From positions 1 through 55,403 of the IMG/VR virus record IMGVR_UViG_3300051212_001061: a stretch of 55,403 nucleotides of DNA, one strand, 5' to 3'. Shown in pieces: positions 16,204 through 23,900 of this stretch. The translations under genes and the position numbers were made by a program. The notes beneath the pieces are model-generated. The model ran no database searches and was not told the origin of the DNA. It saw nothing but the letters and a program-made list of their open reading frames with translations. Every line of letters begins with the position of its first letter. The first letter of the stretch is position 1. Origin of the DNA: a virus.

Positions 16204-16365
16204 ATGAAAACTTTAACACTTACTGAAAATCAAATTAAACTCTTAGCAGATGCTGTATGGATGCGCCAGCGTCGTTTTATTGCAGGAGATAAAAGGTTTA
16301 GAGAATACGGAGAAATATTAGATAATATTCTCAAAGATATTGAATATACTCCATCAAGATTCTGA
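16204..16365 (+). CDS. Small hypothetical protein
   Basis: A 53-residue, helical, charged protein (MKTLTLTENQIKLLADAVWMRQRRF). No domain is recognised. Its stop is 2 bases before the ATG of the phosphoesterase gene, so the two are probably co-transcribed. The composition and good coding pattern support a real gene below the usual length cut-off. Confidence 0.65.
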   Translation: MKTLTLTENQIKLLADAVWMRQRRFIAGDKRFREYGEILDNILKDIEYTPSRF

Positions 16366-16367
16366 TT

Positions 16368-17072
16368 ATGACTTACGATACGGTTTTTATTTCCGATGTT
16401 CATTTGGGAACTAATAGATGTAATACAAAAAAGTTTCTCAAATTTCTTAAAGAATTAAAAACAAAAAAACTTGTGATGGTGGGCGACATTATAGACATCT
16501 ATTGTATGGAAAAATATAATACTCGTTGGACAAAACAGCATACTGAATGTGTTCATCAAATTTTAAACCTTGCAAAGAAAGGAACAGAAATCGTTTATAT
16601 TCTTGGAAATCATGAGGGAGAAATTCGTCGTTATTGTACCTTTGAACATAAAAATTTTAAAATGGTAGACGAATATATTCATAAAGATGTAAAAGGTAAT
16701 AAGTTTCTTTGTGTTCATGGAGATAAGTATTCGGAGTTTTCTTCTGGATCTTGGAAACAACTTATCTTTAATTGGGGTTATGAATTTATTACTCCTTTGA
16801 GTTTATGGATGGAAAGATTTTTTAGATTTTCTTTAGTGTACGCATTAAAAAAATCAGTTAAAGGAAAAAATTATATTAACCAATATGAGACAGATCTTGC
16901 TTCATACTGTATTCAAAGAGATAAAAAGTATAATGGAATTATTGTAGGTCACATTCACCATGCAAATATTCGGCAGTTTGATAAGATGACTTATATGTGT
17001 TGTGGAGATTTTGTGGACACTTGTTCTGCTATTGTGGAAAAAAATGGTATGTATTGTTTGGAGAAATATTGA
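16368..17072 (+). CDS. Calcineurin-like metallophosphoesterase (LpxH-like)
   Basis: A 234-residue protein with every metallophosphoesterase block in order: ISDVHLG, VGDIID, LGNHEGE, CVHGD and GHIHHA. These residues bind two metal ions. The SDVHLG and GHIHHA forms and the length match the UDP-2,3-diacylglucosamine hydrolase (LpxH) group, a lipid A pathway enzyme, but many phage and bacterial phosphoesterases of this group have other substrates. It sits between psbD and talC. The actual substrate is unknown. Confidence 0.88.
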   Translation: MTYDTVFISDVHLGTNRCNTKKFLKFLKELKTKKLVMVGDIIDIYCMEKYNTRWTKQHTECVHQILNLAKKGTEIVYILGNHEGEIRRYCTFEHKNFKMVDEYIHKDVKGNKFLCVHGDKYSEFSSGSWKQLIFNWGYEFITPLSLWMERFFRFSLVYALKKSVKGKNYINQYETDLASYCIQRDKKYNGIIVGHIHHANIRQFDKMTYMCCGDFVDTCSAIVEKNGMYCLEKY

Positions 17073-17106
17073 TAATCTAGAATATGTTTTCAATTCATAA
17101 CAAAAA

Positions 17107-17135
17107 TTAACACCCTAATAAGAACTCATTATAAT
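17107..17135 (+). promoter_or_regulatory. Sigma70-type promoter for talC
   Basis: TTAACA (17107-17112) and TATAAT (17130-17135) lie 17 bases apart, one mismatch from consensus. Transcription would start about 17142, just before the talC ATG at 17159. Confidence 0.75.
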
Positions 17136-17150
17136 TAGAAATGAGTTCTT
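17120..17150 (+). terminator. Perfect hairpin before talC, possible terminator
   Basis: AAGAACTCATT (17120-17130) pairs perfectly with AATGAGTTCTT (17140-17150) across a 9-base loop, followed by ACTTTTAT. The tail is weakly T-rich, so it could end the transcript of the phosphoesterase gene. It overlaps the -10 box of the talC promoter, so a transcript starting there would not include the 5' arm. Confidence 0.55.
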
Positions 17151-17158
17151 ACTTTTAT

Positions 17159-17818
17159 ATGAAGATCTTTTTAGATACTGCCGATGTTTCGATGATTAGT
17201 TCAGCATATGACACTGGACTATTGGATGGAATTACTACAAATCCCACTTTAATTTTCAAAAGTGGTAGACAACTTCAAGAAGTTATTGCTGAAATTTCAA
17301 ATATATTTCCAGATTTAGAAAGCATTTCTGCTGAGGTGGTTGCAGATACTGCCGAAGAAATGCTTTCACAAGCACAACAATATTACACAATCGCTCCTGC
17401 GGTTACAATCAAAGTTCCTTGTACAGTTGAAGGACTTAAGGCTTGTAAAACACTTTCCGACAAAGGAATTAAAACCAATGTAACTCTTGTGTTCTCGGTG
17501 GCACAGGCAATTCTTGCATCCAAAGCAGGGGCAACATTCATCTCACCTTTCGTTGGTCGTTGGATGGACAATTCTGTGGATGGAATTGAACTTATTAAAA
17601 ATATTCGTAAGGCATTTGATCATTCATTTTCACAAACAGAAATTCTTGCAGCATCTCTTCGTGATGTAAGACAGGTAGAGCAATCTGCTCTTAATGGCGC
17701 GGATGTAGTTACGATTCCCCCCATTGTGTTCTGGGGAATGTATAAGAACATTATGACTGATAAGGGTCTGGAACTCTTTCAGAAAGATTGGGAAGAAGTT
17801 TTAAAAAATAAAAAATAA
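17159..17818 (+). CDS. talC: Transaldolase, TalC/FSA type
   Basis: A 219-residue protein starting MKIFLDTADVSMISSAYD with DGITTNPTLI, the fructose-6-phosphate aldolase/TalC signature. The Schiff-base lysine is Lys85 in TIKVPCTVEGLKA. SPFVGRWMD follows. Transaldolase moves a dihydroxyacetone unit in the pentose phosphate pathway, and cyanophage TalC is thought to steer host carbon to NADPH and ribose-5-phosphate for nucleotide synthesis. The start is the ATG at 17159, matching the family; the upstream ATG at 17141 lies in the hairpin and is rejected. The family has long been known in cyanophages. Confidence 0.97.
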   Translation: MKIFLDTADVSMISSAYDTGLLDGITTNPTLIFKSGRQLQEVIAEISNIFPDLESISAEVVADTAEEMLSQAQQYYTIAPAVTIKVPCTVEGLKACKTLSDKGIKTNVTLVFSVAQAILASKAGATFISPFVGRWMDNSVDGIELIKNIRKAFDHSFSQTEILAASLRDVRQVEQSALNGADVVTIPPIVFWGMYKNIMTDKGLELFQKDWEEVLKNKK

Positions 17819-17822
17819 AAAA

Positions 17823-18029
17823 ATGAAACCAGAGCATAAATGTTGGCATTTTATAATGTCTTCATTTGCAAGGTTATATGGAGTTGAAAGAATTAACGCA
17901 GATCGAAAGTTTCATGAAATTGCTTTGCAGTGGTGTGATGATCACAATTACATTTGCGATATTCACTTAGATGATTTAAATAAAGTTGATCTGTATTTTA
18001 GAAATATTTACGAAACTTGGGGGGGTTAG
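17823..18029 (+). CDS. Small hypothetical protein
   Basis: A 68-residue protein rich in His, Cys and Trp (CWHFIMSSFARLYGVERINADRKFHEIALQWCDDH). Two Cys and several His could bind metal, but no known motif is complete. It starts 4 bases after talC, so it is probably expressed with it. No function is claimed. Confidence 0.7.
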   Translation: MKPEHKCWHFIMSSFARLYGVERINADRKFHEIALQWCDDHNYICDIHLDDLNKVDLYFRNIYETWGG

Positions 18030-18170
18030 ATGATTAGTTCTGATACTCCATATAAGATGGCAGAAATTATAAGAGATACTTGGCCTGGTCTTTACAGAAA
18101 ACCAGAACCATCATATAATAATAAAAAAGATACTCATAATGAACGAATACTGGATTGTAACAGAGAATAA
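18030..18170 (+). CDS. Small hypothetical protein overlapping next gene
   Basis: A 46-residue, charged peptide. Its ATG follows immediately after the upstream TAG, and it runs 32 bases into the next gene in a different frame. The N terminus (MISSDTPYKMAEIIRDTWPG) is protein-like; the C-terminal part lies in the overlap. No family is recognised, and the large overlap lowers confidence. Confidence 0.45.
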   Translation: MISSDTPYKMAEIIRDTWPGLYRKPEPSYNNKKDTHNERILDCNRE

Positions 18171-18420
18171 GACTGGAAGAGTCATTGCCCATTGTGGTAA
18201 TATTAATGATGCAATTATGATGGTTAAATTTGATCCTAATCAAAGATCTTATAGTCGCCAGAGATTTATACTGGATCAAATTATCACGGTTACTTCCACA
18301 ACCGATAAACAACTTCCAGGACAAATTGGTCTTCCTGCTGGTAATGAGCAATTACCTTCAATAGAACTTCAGCAACAAGTTTGGTTGCCAGAAGGACAAG
18401 GGGAACCAGTGATTATATGA
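18139..18420 (+). CDS. Hypothetical protein
   Basis: A 93-residue protein. The N-terminal part (NEYWIVTENKTGRVIAHCGN) suggests beta strands, and the C-terminal part is rich in Gln, Pro and Leu. No motif is recognised. Its TGA overlaps the ATG of the next gene (ATGA), as in many genes here. Confidence 0.7.
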   Translation: MNEYWIVTENKTGRVIAHCGNINDAIMMVKFDPNQRSYSRQRFILDQIITVTSTTDKQLPGQIGLPAGNEQLPSIELQQQVWLPEGQGEPVII

Positions 18421-18626
18421 ATTATCGTAAAAGAAAACAAGCAGAGAATCAAAAAAAGAAAAGGATGTACACACCTGAAGGATACGTTGGAGATCCACCA
18501 GATGCAAAATGCCCTTATTGTGGAGAAAAAGGAAAATCCTGTTCTAATGTAAATAGTTTAAGTCGAGCATGGGCAAGGGATGCCTGCTCAAAAAAATATA
18601 ATAAACAATCTTTTAGCAATGATTAA
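18417..18626 (+). CDS. Small basic protein with C-x-x-C knuckle
   Basis: A 69-residue protein with a Lys/Arg-rich N terminus (NYRKRKQAENQKKKRMY) and one C-P-Y-C knuckle in AKCPYCGEKGKSC, plus Cys later. A zinc-ribbon-like or redox fold is possible, but a second knuckle is not clear. It starts with an ATGA overlap. An upstream in-frame ATG at 18381 lies inside the previous gene and is less likely. Confidence 0.65.
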   Translation: MNYRKRKQAENQKKKRMYTPEGYVGDPPDAKCPYCGEKGKSCSNVNSLSRAWARDACSKKYNKQSFSND

Positions 18627-20403
18627 GGTATTATTTTTTTCTAGAAATTGTAGAGAAGAAGTTTGGGAATATGATTTTATTTTAAATGAAGTATTACCGA
18701 AACAATTGGAAAAATCCATACATTTTCTTTCTCTGGAACAAGTTAGGACTTGTGATGAAACATTTGATGTTTTTGTCTATAGTTGCAGAGATCCTGAAAT
18801 ATATGAATGGGGGTACATGCCTTCATATGATGATGCTTTAGAATGTGTTTTAAAATTAAAACCTAAAATTGTAATTCAATTATCCGATGAATATGCACAT
18901 GAAGATCTGGATGTTCATAATGAGTTGGCAAATTATTGTGAATTATTTTTGAGGCAGCATAATCATCAAGAATTTAGAAAGGAAATATGTAAAACACCAT
19001 TGTATTCTTATGAAAATATAATTCACATGCCTTTAGGATATCTTAATGATACTCCAGTTGATCAGATTGAAATATTAACACCAGATCAAAGAAAATATAA
19101 TTGGTCTTTTGTTGGTAAGATTAAAGATGAACAGTTTTTTTATTATAACTCAGAAGTTGGTGAATGGTTGCCCACAACTGATCGGGCTAAAATGATAGAA
19201 ACATTTCAAAATTCTATTGACAATTATTTTTTCAAGGATAGTGGAGTTGATAAAAAACAATTAGTTGAACTTTATAGTAATTCTATATTTGTTCCTTGTG
19301 GTAGAGGAAATACATCTTTAAATTGCTTTAGAAATTATGAGGCAACTATTTGTGGGGCAATACCTGTGGTTGTTTGGAGATGGCAAGGTGAACTTGATGT
19401 TGTATTTAAATATGGTGCAACACCAATACCGTGGATTTTTTCTCTTTCTTGGGAAGATGCAGTTCAAAAATGCAAAGAACTACTAAATCAACCAGAAAAA
19501 CTTAAAGAACTTCAAGAACAAAATATAAATTGGTGGAATACTGTTATGAATAATATTCGTAACAAAGTGAAATCCGTTTTAATTAAACCTATTGATTTGA
19601 CTAGAACTGAGAAATTAAAAAATTTTCCTCCAGTTCATTTTATTAGTATTGAAGAAACTCTAGAAAGAAGAACTCTTTTAATTGAAAAATTTAAAAATGT
19701 TGGAATTGAGAATGTTACTCCTCATATTTTTAAACGTTACAAAGATGAAGATCATACTATAGTTTCTGATTTTCTTGATAGAATTGGGCAATGGAGATTA
19801 AGTGAGGGTAGTCGTGGTCCAGTAACTTCTCATTTAAAAGCTGTTAAACGTTGGTATTATGAAACTGACGAACCATATGCATTCTTTTGTGAAGATGATC
19901 TTAGTTTGGAAACAGTTGATTATTGGAATTTTACTTGGGAAGAATTTTTTGAAAGACTACCAAAAGATTGGGAGTGTGTTCAACTTGCATGGATAAGAGA
20001 ATATCTATTTCATTATGGAGACAAATTTAGAAATAGATGTTGGTGTGATTGGTCTGCTTGCGCCTATTTGATCTCTAGAGAACATGCTAAAAAATTAGTT
20101 GAAGCATATCATCCTGATGAAAAATTTTATCTTGACGTAAAAGGAAATGATGTTCACCAAAGAGCAGAAAATTTTGTAGTTCCTGTTGTTGAAACTGTTA
20201 TGTTCTCTCCTCTTGGACCAATATATTCATTTCCACTTTTTGTTGAAGATGTTCATGGGTGTAAATCATCTTATTTAGATCTTATGGGGGAAACGGCCCA
20301 AAATCTTAATGGGCAATGTGATCATTATCATTTAAGATCTCATAATGAAATTATTGAATGGTGGAAATCTAAAGGAAAATATTTAAGAGCAAATGAACTT
20401 TAA
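18619..20403 (+). CDS. Two-domain glycosyltransferase: exostosin-like domain plus GT25 domain
   Basis: A 594-residue protein. Residues 1 to about 330 look like an exostosin/GT47-like or GT-B transferase: WSFVGKIKDE, then FVPCGRGNTSLNCFRNYEA and TICGAIPVVVW, the typical C-terminal donor block. Residues from about 337 form a GT25 domain: VHFISIEETLERRTLL, GPVTSHLKAVKRWYY and FFCEDDLSLETVD (EDD at about 425), then SACAYLISREHAKKLV. The GT25 half closely resembles that of the gene at 45719-47104. The start at 18619 overlaps the previous gene by 8 bases. A natural fusion of two transferases suggests two consecutive steps of one glycan. Substrates unknown. Confidence 0.78.
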   Translation: MIKVLFFSRNCREEVWEYDFILNEVLPKQLEKSIHFLSLEQVRTCDETFDVFVYSCRDPEIYEWGYMPSYDDALECVLKLKPKIVIQLSDEYAHEDLDVHNELANYCELFLRQHNHQEFRKEICKTPLYSYENIIHMPLGYLNDTPVDQIEILTPDQRKYNWSFVGKIKDEQFFYYNSEVGEWLPTTDRAKMIETFQNSIDNYFFKDSGVDKKQLVELYSNSIFVPCGRGNTSLNCFRNYEATICGAIPVVVWRWQGELDVVFKYGATPIPWIFSLSWEDAVQKCKELLNQPEKLKELQEQNINWWNTVMNNIRNKVKSVLIKPIDLTRTEKLKNFPPVHFISIEETLERRTLLIEKFKNVGIENVTPHIFKRYKDEDHTIVSDFLDRIGQWRLSEGSRGPVTSHLKAVKRWYYETDEPYAFFCEDDLSLETVDYWNFTWEEFFERLPKDWECVQLAWIREYLFHYGDKFRNRCWCDWSACAYLISREHAKKLVEAYHPDEKFYLDVKGNDVHQRAENFVVPVVETVMFSPLGPIYSFPLFVEDVHGCKSSYLDLMGETAQNLNGQCDHYHLRSHNEIIEWWKSKGKYLRANEL

Positions 20404-20512
20404 AAAAATTAGAGAATCTTTAACTAGAGATTCTGATATTACTTATTATGATGAATGGCATTATATCTACATTACAGTAAAGGAAACGTTTTTAATATTA
20501 TTAACTAAATAA
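20393..20512 (+). CDS. Possible 39-residue hypothetical protein
   Basis: A short frame starting 11 bases before the previous stop: MNFKKIRESLTRDSDITYYD, then aromatic and hydrophobic residues. No domain is recognised. The overlap geometry is like that of the neighbouring genes and it fills an otherwise empty gap, but the AT-rich sequence makes chance possible. Confidence 0.4.
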   Translation: MNFKKIRESLTRDSDITYYDEWHYIYITVKETFLILLTK

Positions 20513-20532
20513 TTATAAGTTTATAATATTTT

Positions 20533-20904
20533 ATGGATCTTCTCCATTCTCCTCAAGATTACTTGTTCAATCTACGAACAACAAGTCCAAGAGAAGCGAA
20601 ACGATTATGGAGAAAAGAAATAAGAGAAAAATGGGAATATAAATGTGCTTATTGTGGATCTGAAGAAAATTTAACAATAGACCATATCATTCCACAATCT
20701 AAAGGTGGATTAGATATAACAAAAAATGTAGCGTGTTGTTGCCATTCTTGCAATCAAGACAAAGGTCATACCCCTTGGGAAGATTGGTACTTTTCGCAAG
20801 AGTTTTTTGATATGGGAAGATATCAGAAAATTAAAGATTGGATGAAACCCGATCCACCAACAAATTTATTTAATTATCGCCCAAGAAGGAATAATGCGAG
20901 TTAG
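20533..20904 (+). CDS. HNH endonuclease
   Basis: A 123-residue protein with the HNH domain: zinc knuckle CAYCGS, catalytic LTIDHIIPQSKGG, then CCCHSCNQDKG with the second zinc knuckle and the final N. The order C-x2-C...DH...N...C-x2-C is complete. It is a free-standing gene with no obvious DNA-binding repeat, unlike the protein at 14344. It could be a homing nuclease. It lies at the junction between a glycosyltransferase and the fibre genes, and its stop overlaps a late promoter box. Confidence 0.9.
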   Translation: MDLLHSPQDYLFNLRTTSPREAKRLWRKEIREKWEYKCAYCGSEENLTIDHIIPQSKGGLDITKNVACCCHSCNQDKGHTPWEDWYFSQEFFDMGRYQKIKDWMKPDPPTNLFNYRPRRNNAS

Positions 20905-20911
20905 ATAAATA
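20904..20911 (+). promoter_or_regulatory. T4-type late promoter for the fibre gene
   Basis: GATAAATA, one mismatch from TATAAATA, ends 45 bases before the ATG of the giant fibre gene; its first G is the last base of the HNH stop codon. Confidence 0.6.
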
Positions 20912-20955
20912 CCCTTTATAGGGGCATTTTCTTTTAATACGAGAGTATCCAGCTA

Positions 20956-23900
20956 ATGGCAGACATACAAGTACGTGTAGGTGGGACAAATATTTCATCG
21001 ATAAAAGTCGGCCAAGAAAATGCTGTAAAAGTAGTTGCTAGTAGTTCTGGTGCTCAAGGATCGCAAGGAACTCAGGGGACTATTGGTTCTCAAGGAATTC
21101 AAGGAACACAGGGATTTACTGGTGGTATTGGTTCAATAGGATCTCAAGGTTTTCAAGGTATTCAAGGTCCTATTAGTAATTTTCAAGGAACTCAAGGTAA
21201 TCAAGGTATTCAGGGAACACAAGGTGCTCAGGGTACACAAGGTACTATTGGTTCTCAAGGATTACAAGGACTTCAAGGAGAAATAGGATCTCAAGGTGCT
21301 CAAGGTACACAAGGTACTATTGGTTCTCAAGGATTCCAAGGACTTCAGGGAGAAATTGGTTTTCAAGGTTCTCAAGGTATACAGGGAACCATTGGATCTC
21401 AAGGATTTCAAGGATCTCAGGGATCTCAAGGAACTATTGGTTCTCAAGGTGCTCAAGGTATTCAAGGAAACGACGGATCCCAAGGATTCCAAGGATCTCA
21501 GGGATCTCAAGGCACTATTGGTTCTCAAGGTGCTCAAGGTACACAAGGAATTATCGGTTCTCAAGGACTCCAAGGTACACAGGGAACTATTGGATCGCAA
21601 GGTGCTCAAGGTACACGGGGAACTATTGGATCGCAAGGTGCTCAAGGTACACAAGGAAATATCGGATCTCAAGGATCTCAAGGATTTCAAGGTGTATTTG
21701 GTTCTCAAGGATCGCAGGGAACTCAAGGTGTAATTGGTTTTCAAGGATCACAAGGTGCTCAAGGAACTCAAGGGACTATTGGATCACAAGGTGCTCAAGG
21801 TACACAAGGAACTATTGGTTCTCAAGGTACTCAAGGTACACAAGGCACTATTGGATTACAGGGATCTCAAGGTACACAAGGAACTATTGGATCACAAGGT
21901 GCTCAGGGAACACAAGGTATAATCGGTTCTCAAGGATTCCAAGGTACACAAGGAACAGCAGCCCCATCTTTAACTGTTAGTACAAGATCTGGATATTCTG
22001 GAATTAATAGTACAGATTCTGTATCAAATGTAAGTGCAATAAGGTTTGATAGAAATACTGGATTTGCTGTAACAAGTCTTGGTAATAATGAAGTTTTTGT
22101 TCAACTTGGAAGTAGTTTCAAAACATGGAATGTTGCTGGACAAGATTCTCTTATAGCAGTTGCTGAAGATACTGTAGAGTTTATTGCTGGTCCTGGAATT
22201 GCAATAACAACAAAAGCAACAGATCCTAAAACAATAACATTTTCAACTACTGCAGGTGTTGGTGCTCAAGGTGCTCAAGGAACTCAAGGATTGCAGGGAA
22301 ATCAAGGAACTATAGGTTCTCAAGGTTCTCAAGGTCTTCAGGGTGTTGGTGCTCAAGGTACACAAGGCACTATTGGTTCACAGGGTGCTCAAGGTACACA
22401 AGGCACTATTGGTTCACAAGGTGCTCAAGGTCTTCAGGGTGTTGGTGCTCAAGGATCACAAGGTACACAAGGCACTATTGGTTCTCAAGGATCACAAGGG
22501 ACTATTGGATCACAAGGTGCTCAAGGTCTTCAGGGAATCATAGGTTCTCAAGGTGCTCAAGGTACACAAGGAAATATCGGATCTCAAGGATCTCAGGGAT
22601 CTCAAGGCACTATTGGTTCTCAAGGATCACAGGGAACTCAAGGAACCATTGGATCACAAGGTTCTCAAGGTACACAAGGAACTATTGGTTCTCAAGGTGC
22701 TCAAGGTCTTCAAGGAGAAATTGGTTCTCAAGGTGCTCAGGGAACACAAGGAACGATTGGATCGCAAGGTGCTCAAGGAACTCAAGGTGTAATCGGTTCT
22801 CAAGGATCTCAAGGTACACAAGGTTCAATAGGACCTATTGCGGGTTCAAATAGTCAAATTATCTTTAATGACAATAATACTTCTGGTGCTTCTTCTAATC
22901 TTACTTTTGACAAAAATACTTCAACTCTTCAAGTTGGAGGTGTTTCTGGAACTGGGATTGGCATTAATACAAATACTATTACTGGTCCTTCCCAAATTAC
23001 TATTGATCCCTCTGCAATTGGAGATAATACTGGTTTAGTAAGAATCAAAGGTGATTTATATATTGATGGCACACAGACTTATATTAATTCGACAACAATT
23101 GAACTTGCTGACTTTAATGTTGGTATTGCAACTACTGTGGGAACTAATTTACTTCTTGATGGTGCTGGAATTGGAATTGGATCTACTAATATTCGTAAAA
23201 CTATAACATGGAATAATACTGCTGGAGCATTAACTTCCAGTGAAGATTGGAATTTAGTATCGGGTAAAAAATATGAGATTGATGGAATTTCTGTACTGGA
23301 CGCAACAACACTTGGAAATGGAATTACTAATTCGTCACTGACTTCTGTTGGTACATTAGGACAATTAAATGTTTCTGGTCTTTCTACTTTTGCAAATATT
23401 GTTGAGTTAAATGCAGGTCTAAAAGATATTTACAATAATGTAGGTGTTGCTGGTTCTGTTCTTATTTCTACTGGCGCTGGAATTTCTTGGACTAATCCTT
23501 ATGCTGCTGGATTGCAAGGTCTTCAGGGAACGATTGGATCTCAAGGTGCTCAGGGAACTCAAGGAACTATTGGTTCTCAAGGTGCTCAAGGTCTTCAGGG
23601 AATCATAGGTTCTCAAGGATCACAAGGTACACAAGGCACTATTGGTTCTCAAGGTGCTCAAGGTCTTCAAGGAACGATTGGATCTCAGGGATCTCAAGGC
23701 CTTCAAGGCACTATTGGTTCTCAAGGTGCTCAAGGTCTTCAAGGAACGATTGGTTCTCAAGGTGCTCAAGGTCTTCAGGGTCTTCAAGGTATAACCGGAA
23801 CTTTTGGTGCTAGGAATTATTCAGTAACAAATAGTGGTGCAAGTGATTACATTATAGATGGTTCAAATGATCCAACATTAAATTTACTGAGAGGATTTAC

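Noticed and set aside
17141-17158. Upstream ATG for talC at 17141
   Set aside because: It lies in the 3' arm of the hairpin and at the likely transcription start; the family's N terminus MKIFLDTAD begins at 17159.
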